DNA of 64,000 bases from Endothia cerciana (Eukaryota > Ascomycota > Sordariomycetes > Diaporthales > Cryphonectriaceae), in assembly GCA_026119935.1 (NCBI GenBank), contig JALRMH010000079.1:1-64000 (forward strand), written 5' to 3'. This document shows, piece after piece, positions 9,700 through 19,072 of this stretch. The translations under genes and the position numbers were made by a program. The notes under the pieces are model-generated. The model saw nothing but the letters and a program-made list of their open reading frames with translations, was not told the origin of the DNA and did not search any database. Each line of letters opens with the position of its first letter. Within the stretch, counting starts at the first letter, position 1.

Positions 9700-12600
9700 T
9701 ATATATATATAAAATTAGATGCTTATATTAATAGAAAATAATACAGCATATTATTAGATAGTAACGCTTAGAGAAACTTTATATCCCTAGGAATTATTAA
9801 TAAAGCACGACTATAGTAGCATTAGAAGGAGAGACCTTATTAACTCAGTACTATAAAAGGACAACTAGTTGCATATAACTAAAGTATAATTAATAAGAAG
9901 ACTAATTATTTACCTATCTTAATCTAAAGACGCACGACCTTTATTATATTAAATATTATAGATACAGCATATTATAAATTAATTATAAGACTTCCTTAGC
10001 TTAAAGAGTATAATCCTCAAATCGATTAGACTACTAGCTAGATCTTATAAGATAATGCTGTTATTTATAGGAAGGTTGCAATTAATAGCAAAAGATCGGA
10101 TTCAGTCACTAAAGGACACTTGAGAAAAGAGGCCTTAAATAAACCTACAACTACCTCTAAATTAGCAGAGCTGATAGCTTATAGAGAAGAATCTAGCAAC
10201 GATGAACCTAAATAAGAAGGACTAAAGCATCAGCAGATTAATATAATAACAAGTACACGCAGGCCTAGAAAAACTTAGCCTGACTCAGAGCAATAATAGA
10301 AGTATAGACTTTAGAACTATAAGGAAATCCTATAGCTACGACCTAGGAAATTCGGTCTAGCCCGGAAAGAACCCCTAGAGCTATTAAAGGAAAGAAATCG
10401 TCTCTAAATAAAAACGCTCAACAGTACCTCCTGTTCCTCTAGATAGCAGAAACAAAGAAGGACAGACTAACACTAATATTCGCTAGAATACTATAAGAGT
10501 ACTATGAATTCACAAAGCTATTTCAAGGAAAATTTAACACAAGACTTCTAGAACACAATCTATATAATTATAAGATACTACTAAAAGAAGGAACTCAGTT
10601 AAAGTTCTTCTCTATTTACAGGTTTAATAAAGTAAGACTACAGGCACTTAGGGAATACCTTAATGAAAACTTTAAAAGAGAGTATATTAAACTATTATAA
10701 TCACTAGCAGGATACTTAATCTTATTCGTTCTAAAGAAAAACAGAAAACTCCAACTTTATATAGACTATAAACAGCTTAACGATATTACTATTAAAAACT
10801 AATACCTTTTACTACTTTTTAAAGAAATCAGAAACCAACTATAAGGTATATAATAATTTATAGTATTAGACCTTAAAGAAGGTTACTATTATATCTGTAT
10901 TAAAAAAGGAGAAGAGTAGAAGATAGTATTTAAGATTCGCTATAGATACTACGAATACCTGATTATACTCTTTAGATTAACTAACGCACTAGCATCTTTT
11001 TAAGAAATAATTAACTACACCCTCTGCGAATTCCTAGATATTATATATATCGCTTACCTTGACGATATCTTTATCTACTCTAAGACTCTTGAAGAATATA
11101 AGCAACATATATAGCAGATACTTCAGATATTTCAGAACATATACCTTTTAGTAGAACTAACTAAGAGCTACTTTTATATTTAAAAAGTCGACTATCTCAG
11201 ATATATAATTAAACTAGGATATATTAGAATATAGAAAGATAAGATATAAATAGTCAGGGACTAGCCTATATTAAAAAATATCAAGGATATTAGAGTATTT
11301 TTTAAATATATTAACTTCTATCGATAATTTATTAGCAAGTATAGTAATATTGCTAGACTATTTATAGATCTTATAAAAAAGAACCTACTCTTCTGATAGA
11401 ACTAAGAAGAAAACTAGGCCTTCGAAATAATTAAGGAACTAGTTACTAAAGATCTTATTTTGCAAGAATCAGACCCTTAAAAGGAATACAAGTTATATAC
11501 AGACGCATCAGACTACGCACTCAGCGCAGAACTTAACTAGCATAATAAGCAAGGACGACTATAGATAGTCGCTAACTTCTTAAAGAAGCTTAATAGACTA
11601 GAGTTATAATATAAAATACTAGATAAGGAACTTATAGCTATAGTAGAAGTATTTAAGAAATAGGAACACTACCTTATAAGTGCTAAATATATAATTAGAG
11701 TGTTTTCAGACTATAAGAACCTTACTATATTTATAATGATAAAGAACCTTAACAGGAGATAAGTAAGATAGGCAGAGTACTTATCCTAGTTCGACTTCAA
11801 AGTCATCTATATCTAAAGCAAGGAAAACGCTAGAGCAGACGCCTTTAGCAGAAGATCAGACTATCAAGACAAATTTAAAGAAGAAATCTAAGACATCTTT
11901 ATAATTAATAAGGAAGGAGACCTTATTAACGCGTATAAAGAGCTTGCAGTAACCTTCAGAATAAGACTCTAAGATAGAGACCCTGAACAAATAACTCTAG
12001 CAGGACAGGACAACTATATTAGGAATATATATAGTGCTTTAGTATATAGATACTAAGGAGTCAGAGTAACTTATAAATAAATTAAGAGATACTAGAAACT
12101 GCTAGGCCTTAAGAAAAGGATTAAAGACATTCTATAATAATATAATAGCTGCAAGAAAAATAAGGCAGAATAACATAAGCTTTATAGACTATTATAACCT
12201 CTACTAGTATTTATAACTATTTAGTAATTAATTAATCTAGACTTTATTACTAAGCTACCTCTCTTATAAGAACCCTTAACTAAGGTATAATATAATAGTA
12301 TCTTAGTAGTAGTTTATAAACTAAGTAAGTATGCTTACTTTCTCCCTTATAAGGAAAGCAGCACAGCAGAAGAACTTATATATATATTTCTCAGAATAAT
12401 TATTGCTAACTATAGCATACTAGAAGAAGTGATCTTTAATAAAGACAGGAAGTTTAACTCGAAGTTTTAGACCTTGCTTATAAAGCAACTCAGAATATAA
12501 CACAGAATATCTATAGTATTTCACCCCTAGATAGATAGATAAATAGAAAGAATAAATTAGGTTGTTAAACAGCACCTCTAACACTATATTAACTAAGAAC

Positions 12601-13275
12601 AGGATAACTAAGTTAACCTGTTGCCTCTTGCGCAATTCGCCTATAACAGCGCAGACACAAGTATAATGAAGAAGTTACTATTCTTTATACTCTATAGATA
12701 TAACCTAATAGCTTACTATAAAGCATTGCTAGGGGTAGATGCAGAAGCAGCAGATAAAAGGGTTAGGAAAATTAAGAAAATCTAAGAAGAACTTTAATCA
12801 GAACTATAATTTATCTAAAAACAAATAACATACTATATAAACACTAAGAGAATTAAAGGACTAATCCTATAGAAGAGAGATAAAGTCTACTTACTTTGCA
12901 AAAATATCAAAATAACTAAGCTTAATAGCAAACTCAACTATAAGAAACTAAGATTATTTAAAATTTTATAGCAGATCTCTCTAGTCAACTATAAACTAGC
13001 ACTACCTTATAAGATAAGAATACACCTAGTTTTCTACATCTTACTACTAGAGCTAGCAGCACAGGAAATACTAACAGATAATATAGTAGAAGTCGAAGAT
13101 AATAAACTAAAATATAAGGTAAAAAAGATTCTTAAATATAAAGGCACTAACAACACACTTAAATATTTTATTAAATAGAAGGGTTACTCAGTAAGCAAGA
13201 ACTTATAGAAACTATAGGAAAACATTAGAAATACTATAGAAAAATTAATAAAATACTAGAAGAAAAGACTAGCCT
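9700..13275 (+). pseudogene. pol relic: protease, RT, RNase H, integrase, chromodomain
   Basis: Protease: LLDSNA-stop-RNFIS near 9738-9785, with the catalytic D-S-G reading D-S-N after a transition. RT: QLYIDYKQLNDITIKN near 10750-10800 and the catalytic box YLDDIFIYS near 11055-11082. RNase H: LYTDASDYALSAE near 11495-11535. Integrase: a zinc-binding relic near 12085-12175 (NSCKKNK), first catalytic Asp in LDFITKLPL near 12240, and FAYNSADTS near 12640-12665. Chromodomain: KYKVKKILKYKG, then YFIK-stop-KGYSVSKN near 13105-13215. Stops stand at expected Trp, Gln and Arg codons, which fits RIP. Confidence 0.9.
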
Positions 13276-13459
13276 TAACCCTAACACTATACTATTAGTA
13301 GTTATTTTAGCATCACGATAATAGCAAAACTACTACCTAAAACCTCTCCACCCTAGAACGAGAATCAGGCACTGCAGTTTTACTCTCTAAAAGAGAAGGC
13401 TAACTAGATACACTAGGATTAAAGGCTAAGGAACTCTAGTTAATAACCTTAAGATATCC

Positions 13460-13998
13460 CTAGGACATCAGGCGAGTTTCCTCTTCATGAAGACTATAAT
13501 CCTCTTCATCAGCAAACCCCTCTAAGGAATTAAAGCTACGACGAATCATTTCCGCAGCCCGCTCCTCCAACAGCCTTCGCTATTTCTGCGCACGATCAAG
13601 GCGAGCCTGCAACGCTAGCAAGGCTTATAAGGCAGCAGTGTTTGCTGACTCTGCCTCAGCCTTCTCACTTAAAACCTTGCGCTTTTTACGAATCAAGCGC
13701 CCTGCTAGAAAAGGAACTTAGTAACTATAAGAATACTAAGGAACACTAAAAAAAAAAGAAGGGAGAGAAACCTACTAGCAGAAGCTGAGAAGCAACCAGT
13801 ATCACAGCTTTAGCCTAGAGAAACACACTCCCTGCAACAAGAAGAGTTTTTAGTAAAATAGCAAGAAGCCTTTATCTCACGATAATAAGCACAAGCAGGT
13901 ATTTCGACACTAAAAGTAGAAATAAGCTCAGCAAGACAATAGCGCTTTTAAGTCTTCACTAAACGATTAAAACGCGATTTATTAACCCTGTTCGACAT
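13460..13998 (-). pseudogene. Antisense Zn2Cys6-like / coiled-coil ORF relic
   Basis: On the strand opposite gag-pol, between the chromodomain and the 3' LTR, a frame starts MSNRVNKSRFNRLVKT and runs to a stop at 13460. About 38-75 residues in, the cysteines follow C-x2-(Y)-x6-C-x8-C-x2-C-x6-C. With one Tyr as a Cys-to-Tyr transition this is the Zn(II)2Cys6 spacing of fungal DNA-binding zinc clusters. After at least one frameshift (the span is not a multiple of three), a charged Leu/Ala/Glu/Arg-rich segment such as LQARLDRAQKQRRLLEERAA suggests a coiled coil. Two early stops (TAA) fit CAA-to-TAA change. Function is unknown; only the pattern is seen. Confidence 0.6.
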
Positions 13999-14090
13999 CT
14001 TGATTAGGAAGGTATAACTATATGCACGAATAACTTGCTAGGACACTTACGAAAGATTATTAAGGATAACAATCAATAGGAGGGAGATGA

Positions 14091-14584
14091 TGTTATGACC
14101 TATCTAACATGCAGGTCACGAACCAGGGCACCCGGAACAACTGTCCGAAAGACAAGGGAAGAATTTAACACCCTAGGAACTAAGGCTTACGTAAGCAAGG
14201 GTTAGGGTTACAGGATCAGGATGGATCGGTGGGTGATCCAGGGTGATCCGGATTGGTTGGATCACCCAGGTGATCCAGGTGATCCGGATCGGTTAGATCA
14301 CCCAGGTGATCCAGGTGATCTAACAAACACTACCAACGGAACTGAAGAGCTGGATATATAAGGACACGTTCATTTCCCTTAGATAAATTATTGTATATAG
14401 CTCTTCAGTCGTTAATCTAAGTATCAGATTACACCCTACTCTGATAGCCCTAAAGGTAGTGAACACTTGTATAGACAACCTAGTTGTATTTCTGTATTCA
14501 AGGCTTATATTTCGACACCGCTCTTGTTAATATAAACCTAATCGGTACTTAGGGATCTTTTGAATTACTGCAGTGCTCATTACA
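14091..14584 (+). repeat. 3' LTR of the chromodomain Gypsy element
   Basis: It starts TGTTATGACC and ends GCTCATTACA, 494 bp, preceded by the purine tract AATAGGAGGGAGATGA. It is followed by the duplication TATAT. It retains many C and G positions that are T or A in the 5' LTR. Confidence 0.9.
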
Positions 14585-14686
14585 TATATACTATATAAGA
14601 ATAAAAAGAGGGTTTTTAAAGCTATTATATTTCTATATTACTTAAGGGGTTGATATTAAACTGTTCTTAAATAAAAGTTGTTAAAA

Positions 14687-15153
14687 TATAATAAGCACTA
14701 TAGTAATCTAAGGATTTTTTAAGTACTAATTAAGTTTATATTAACAAGAGCAGTGTTAAAGTAGAAACTTATAAATATAGAAATACACTAAGTAATATAT
14801 GCAAGTGTTCACTGCCTTTAGGGCTTTTAAATATATATATATATAGAACTTAGATTAACGACTGAAGAGCACTAATAAGATCTATCTGACTATAGGAAAT
14901 ATCTGTTCCTATATACCTTGCTCTTTAGATCCGAATATCTAGACTATATGCTGATTTCATATAATTGTTCCCTGAATATATTAATTATGCTCATAGTCAA
15001 CATAGTCGTATGTAACCTTAACCCTAGGTTATGTAATCATGACTCGTGTCCTTCTAAGGATAAGTGTTGAATCTTCTGTCCTGAGGGGTCCACCCTAGGT
15101 GGTCCTGTTACTACACCTGTTGCCGTGACCTGCATGTTGGATGGGTTATAATA
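14687..15153 (-). repeat. 5' LTR of the inverted Gypsy derivative
   Basis: The reverse complement matches the 494-bp LTR at both ends: GACCTGCATGTTGGATGGG near 15128-15146, and AATAAGCACTATAGTAATC near 14690-14708. The middle differs and defines a variant shared with 2457-2894. On the minus strand the following ~100 bases (14686-14585) match the first internal bases of the plus copy (7525-7620). Confidence 0.8.
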
Positions 15154-15771
15154 TCTGAGCTATTATCTGAGTCTCCTCTTTATAAAGACTATAATCCTTT
15201 TTATCAGCAAACCCTTTTAAGGAGTTGAAGCTACAACAGATCATCCTAGCAGCACGCTCCTTAAGCAAACGACGCTGCTTGCGCGCTTGATCTAGACGAG
15301 CCTGAGAAGCCAAAAGAGCCTAGAGAGCTATAGCATCAGTAGACTCAGCCTCGGCCTCTTTATCTAAAATCCTACGCTTCTCACGAACTAGGCGACCAGC
15401 TAAAAGAAGAGTCAGCCAAGAAGCAACGCAACAAAGAAAGAAAAATCCCTCACCAGCAGAAGCAGAAAAATAACCAGTATCACAGCTCTACCCCAGGCGA
15501 ACGCACTCGCCACAATAAGAAAAACCCTCGGTGAACTGATACAAGGTTCCCTTCTCTTAGCAGTAAGCACAGGCAGGCATCTCGACGCTAAATGAGGAAA
15601 TAAGTTCAGCAAGATAATAACGCTCTTGAGTCTTGCAAACAGAACGAACTTTATTAATCCTATTCAATATCTCGAATTAGAAAGGCACGATTCCCTACTA
15701 GAATGACTAGGGAATACTTATAGAAGATCTTTAGAGATAAGGATCTTCGGATTACTGCAGTGCTTATTACA
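15154..15771 (+). mobile_element. 3'-end fragment of a second plus-strand Gypsy copy
   Basis: Bases from about 15170 align with 13475-14080 of the full-length element (shared GACTATAATCCT and CAGCAAACCC blocks). Just where the 3' LTR should begin, the sequence jumps to GGATTACTGCAGTGCTTATTACA, the last bases of that LTR. The LTR is thus reduced to about 30 bp. Confidence 0.65.
15160..15670 (-). pseudogene. Second copy of the antisense Zn2Cys6-like relic
   Basis: On the minus strand a frame reads ILNRINKVRSVCKTQERYYL, parallel to the start of the copy ending at 13998. The cysteines follow C-x2-C-x6-(Y)-x8-C-x2-C-x6-C, the same spacing but with a different Cys lost. The tail (RKQRRLLKERAARMI) repeats the coiled-coil-like segment. 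Stops (TAA, TAG) and a frameshift make it non-functional. Confidence 0.6.
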
Positions 15772-16047
15772 AGATCTATCTAACTATAAGGAACATCTAT
15801 CCTTATATATCCAGCTCTTCAGTCCTGGATCATTAGATCACTAGTGAGCTAGTAGCCCGGCTTACCTGGATCATTGCGATCCCAGTGAGCGTGGCTCACC
15901 TATCTTCTAATGATCCATCCTTGATTAGTTGTCCTATAACCCTAACCCTGGGTTACATAATCGTGCTGTGGACTGTTGGAGTTCTTTAGCAGCCTTTCCT
16001 TGTTGTGTGGCTTTGTCCGTGACCTGCATGTTGGATGGGTCATAACA
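15772..16047 (-). repeat. Inverted Gypsy LTR fragment
   Basis: The plus strand ends GTGACCTGCATGTTGGATGG then GTCATAACA, the exact reverse of the LTR start. ATATATCCAGCTCTTCAGT (15815-15835) matches the TATA-box region in reverse. The LTR 3' portion is absent. It is little affected by RIP. Confidence 0.7.
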
Positions 16048-16333
16048 CTTAACCTCCTAGCTACCCTCCTAGTTATCTTTACTAACTCGTACTCTCATTA
16101 CAAGTGCCTTGTAAAGCTTAGTACTATGGAGGAAAAGCGACTGATGATCGATATTATAGCGTTGTGCTAGTCATACGAGAGGCGCGAGATCGCAGAGATC
16201 TGCTAGATCAACGGAGAAGACAACCTTGCCGATACTATAACGAAGGTATCGTCAAACCACGCCCTTAGGCAGGTTGTCAGCAACAACGAGTTGACGATCT
16301 GTATAAAGGGGTTTGTCTAGAGATCAATAGAAT
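16048..16333 (+). pseudogene. Copia-type RNase H C-terminal fragment
   Basis: The frame reads TNSYSHYKCLVKL, EEKRLMIDIIALC, then after a stop SYERREIAEIC, INGEDNLADTITKVSSNHAL and ELTICIKGFV. This order and wording match the C-terminal RNase H of fungal Ty1/Copia polyproteins. Two TAG codons stand where Gln and Trp are expected. Only about the last 90 residues remain, and the fragment abuts the inverted Gypsy LTR at 16047. Confidence 0.75.
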
Positions 16334-17447
16334 AAGTATAAACGTATACGAAGGTCCTCACAGAAAAGAAAGATTGCCAGTGTAGATTCAAGGCATCGGC
16401 TACCAGTCGTTCTAGCCCAGGGCAACTGCTGGTGGATTACCTGGCCGTTGCCAGCCGGCAACGGTCTGTAGGTAGATAAGCTGATAAGGAACGCCTACAG
16501 CTAGTCCTTCAGACTGGTTCACAGGAATAGCTTCCTTTCCTTTAGACAACCAACGAACGAATCAACTACTGTCTATCAACAGCAGTGCTGCTTCTACCGT
16601 GACCTGCCAACATCTCTTCTATATGCAGTTCTTTATTAGCTCCTTTTGTATAGGCTTCATTGCTTTTGTTCAAGATCCGGACAGGCACTCTGTCGGCCGA
16701 GGACCTGATCACATCGCAGTTTTTCTGGCTATATTCCTCTCTCCCTCTATGCCTTGGGGCTGCAGCTGGCTTCTGTGGCCAGCGATTGCAGGCCAAGAGA
16801 GCGAGCGCCCTCCTCTGTGAAGCCCCCATATCCCTTGCCACGACAGATCACACATTCATTGTTGTTCCAGTTGGGGGGGGGGGGGCGCTTTAAGGCGCCC
16901 GTTTGCAATGGGTTGCTTTGGTAAGCTTCTTTGGGAGCAGAGATCTAATCGCTCCTAGTATAGAGTTCCTTTCATCCTCCTTGATAAGCAAAGACGAACG
17001 CAGTCTTTTTCGTTCATCAAAGCAAAGCAGCCAAGTAATGAAGATTTGGAATATAGTGATTCGGCTTTTTAAGTGTTCATTATACACGCACCTCCAGGGA
17101 GACAAAATTATGCTATACAGACGCACCAACATTTGACACCCTAAATCGCAAACCTAGCCCTGGAAAGCACCTCTCCCTGCTCCCATCACCTCTTCATACC
17201 TGTGTACACAGATACTTGTGAATTGTCATCTCGCATTCCAGAGGCCAATTACAGCAAGGCAGCCGTAATGGTTTTAAAACGACCTTCTTTTTCTTTTCTA
17301 TGGAAATGAAACTCGTCTCTAAGTCCATGCCAGTGCAATAAGAAGACAAAATGCTGCTCTACTCCTCCGCACTCGAGACAGGGAAGAGGTGGGGAGGTAG
17401 CTGAAAAGGGCGACCGCCTGTTTTGTAGTCTCGGTTTGGTGGATGGT
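16334..17447. other. Spacer between repeat block and first gene
   Basis: Composition moves from mixed to normal GC. A 13-G run lies at 16873-16885. Short open frames exist on both strands but none shows a domain or plausible splice structure. The right part is presumably 3' flank of QCR6. Confidence 0.5.
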
Positions 17448-18381
17448 CTATTTGAGGACGGACCACAGCTTGGGGGCGGCGCATTGGGTCGCGCAGTGGG
17501 CGAGGTGGAAGACTGTGTTTCGTAATTGTTAGCAGAAATCACAATGCGGACTTCCCCGCAGTATGCGTATGGCGAGGCTTGTGATCCCGGAGGCTCTTTA
17601 GCCCAGACCGAGGGCAGGTTCCGACTTACACTCCTCGACGCAGTCCTCCTTGGCACCATCGTTCTCCTCCTGGCTGGTGACACGCTCAACGCACTCATCA
17701 TAATGGTGCTTGGCAGGTGCGCACTGCTTCGACTCCTTGCACTCTGTAGGTTTCAGACCTGTCAGCCAGATGTTCCCCCCTTTGTATCCAAGCTATACCG
17801 GAAGTGTGCAGGTCTGTATCTGCCTCTAGCAGCGACGACTCTCGCCTGCTCCACAGGCGAACTCAATCCACAGAGTCAGAAGCCGCTGCCGCCGGCAAGA
17901 TAGGACTTGCAAGGTATCGATGGATTCGCGGGTGCGTCTTGGGTCGGGAGCATGGTGACTAACGTTCTTCAAGCTCCTCTTTCGGGTCCTTGGGTTCGTC
18001 ATCGTCGTCGTCCTCCTCCTCTTCCTCCTCAGGCTCTTCCTCAGCAGGCTCCTCCTCGGAGTCTTCGCCTGCGGACGCTTCCCTGCCCTCATCCTTGGCG
18101 TCTTCGGCAGGGGCGTCGTCGGACTGTGCAAGAAAGAACGCAGGTCAGCTACGAATTGGTCGCGTGACTGAAAGGCCGGAAGGCGCGGCGCACAAGCCTC
18201 AAGACTCGCTATTGTGGATGGACGCTCGCGAAGACGGCCTCGGGGGGATGACGGGAAGCTATCGAGAGTAATAGTGACAATGGCAACGCACCTTGGACTC
18301 TGCTTCGGGGGCCTCAGCATCGGCGACGCTCCATGGCGTGGCGGCGTCAACCAGGCCGGTGATGGTGTCCCAGAAACCCAT
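17448..18381 (-). CDS. QCR6: Cytochrome bc1 complex hinge subunit 6 (QCR6), 4 exons
   Basis: Acidic hinge subunit of mitochondrial complex III (ubiquinol-cytochrome c reductase), which helps dock cytochrome c1 with cytochrome c on the intermembrane-space side. Exons: 18381-18292, 18123-17964, 17743-17630 and 17512-17448; phases agree and give 142 residues. Residues 1-30 (MGFWDTITGLVDAATPW) form the N-terminus, 31-83 are very rich in Glu/Asp, and 84-142 hold the conserved cysteine helix pair (QCAPAKHHYDECVERV, then EEFFHLAHC and APKLWSVLK). Donors are GTGCGT, GTTAGT and GTAAGT; acceptors end in CAG. The Cys pattern and C-terminus match the family over their whole length, so identification is firm. 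The acidic tract is coded by a GAG/GAC-rich run. Confidence 0.93.
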
Positions 18382-18457
18382 TGCGACTGTATCTCAACCG
18401 GAGATGGCTAGCTTTTAAGGCTGGCGCTGGCTTTCGGTCGGCAATGGCTCGCGTACG

Positions 18458-18488
<31 letters not shown>

Positions 18489-18492
18489 GTGG
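18458..18492. repeat. GGC trinucleotide repeat
   Basis: About nine GGC units followed by GGT units lie 77 bp upstream of the QCR6 start codon, probably in its 5' UTR or core promoter. Confidence 0.85.
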
Positions 18493-18634
18493 TCTGGAGA
18501 AAGGTGTGGGTGGAGTGATGTCGTTGACACTGCACGGAAGATCGGGATGAGATCGTGAAAGCTTGTCCGTGGAATCTGGGAAAAACCGGGTAGCTAATTG
18601 AGTCAATTTGATTGGCTAAAAACCCTAACCCTGT

Positions 18635-19072
18635 ATGCCTCCCAAACGTAAACACGACCTCCGGTTCTCCCCACTAACGACGACCTCCACGACCAAACAA
18701 GTCCTCGCCAGGGAGAAAAGGCGCCAGACCACCGTCCAACTCATCGGAGACCCCATACTAACCTCGTTATATGGCCGTGCTGTCGCATTGTCTAGCTATC
18801 AGCCACATTCACCCCGTGCTGTGTTCCAATATCGACACAACGTCCAGCTTGGCGGATGCGAGCCAACTGCAGGGAACTATGGTAAGGAAGCATATATAGG
18901 GAATGTGCAGTCTACATATCTTCCGTCTTGTTTCTCTCTTGCTGGGACCGGCTTGTGTCTGATGCTCAGTTGTGGCATGGTTCTCTATATTGACGAGCTC
19001 AACAAGCTGGCCGTTCTACGACTACGACACTTCGCCTCTCCCTGGTTCCGGCACTTGACACCCAGCACCTAG
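18635..19072 (+). CDS. Uncertain small ORF, hypothetical
   Basis: A 145-codon frame begins MPPKRKHDLRFSPLTTTSTT and carries a basic N-terminal third (KQVLAREKRRQTT). I recognise no family. It lies 254 bp from the QCR6 start in divergent orientation, and its last 51 bases overlap the 3' end of the minus-strand membrane protein gene. A possible donor (TATGGTAAGG near 18880) suggests that, if a gene is here, the downstream part of this frame may be intron. It could equally be a chance frame. Confidence 0.25.
   Translation: MPPKRKHDLRFSPLTTTSTTKQVLAREKRRQTTVQLIGDPILTSLYGRAVALSSYQPHSPRAVFQYRHNVQLGGCEPTAGNYGKEAYIGNVQSTYLPSCFSLAGTGLCLMLSCGMVLYIDELNKLAVLRLRHFASPWFRHLTPST

Larger units (their letters stand above)
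7031..14584 (+). mobile_element. Full-length chromodomain Ty3/Gypsy retrotransposon, RIP-killed
   Basis: Two 494-bp LTRs (7031-7524 and 14091-14584) begin TGTTAT and end TATA/TACA, and TATAT flanks the element on both sides. The internal order is gag with CCHC knuckle, protease, RT, RNase H, integrase, chromodomain, then an antisense accessory relic and the 3' LTR. This is the layout of a chromovirus-type Gypsy element. All coding regions carry many stops from C-to-T or G-to-A change. The right end (13,450-14,584) is clearly less mutated than the rest. It is inserted into the inverted Gypsy derivative, whose sequence resumes on both sides. Confidence 0.9.
2457..15153 (-). mobile_element. Inverted Gypsy LTR-gag-LTR derivative, split by three insertions
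   Basis: Reading the minus strand from 15153, the order is LTR (15153-14687), start of the internal region (14686-14585), gag (7030-5598 and 3081-2895), then a second LTR (2894-2457). Each segment is collinear with bases 7031-9020 of the neighbouring full-length Gypsy element, and alignment continues across each insertion once the target duplications are removed. Insertions are 7031-14584, 5953-6175 and 3082-5592. Without them the element is about 2.4 kb. Nothing corresponding to pol is present: gag sequence near the equivalent of 9020 passes directly into the second LTR. The left LTR lacks its last 50-odd bases, where the small element begins. It is heavily RIP-mutated. Confidence 0.75.

Noticed and set aside
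17526..18271. Plus-strand frames, including a Ser-rich one at 17990-18271
   Set aside because: They are complements of QCR6 exons and introns; the Ser run is the reverse of the Glu/Asp codon tract.
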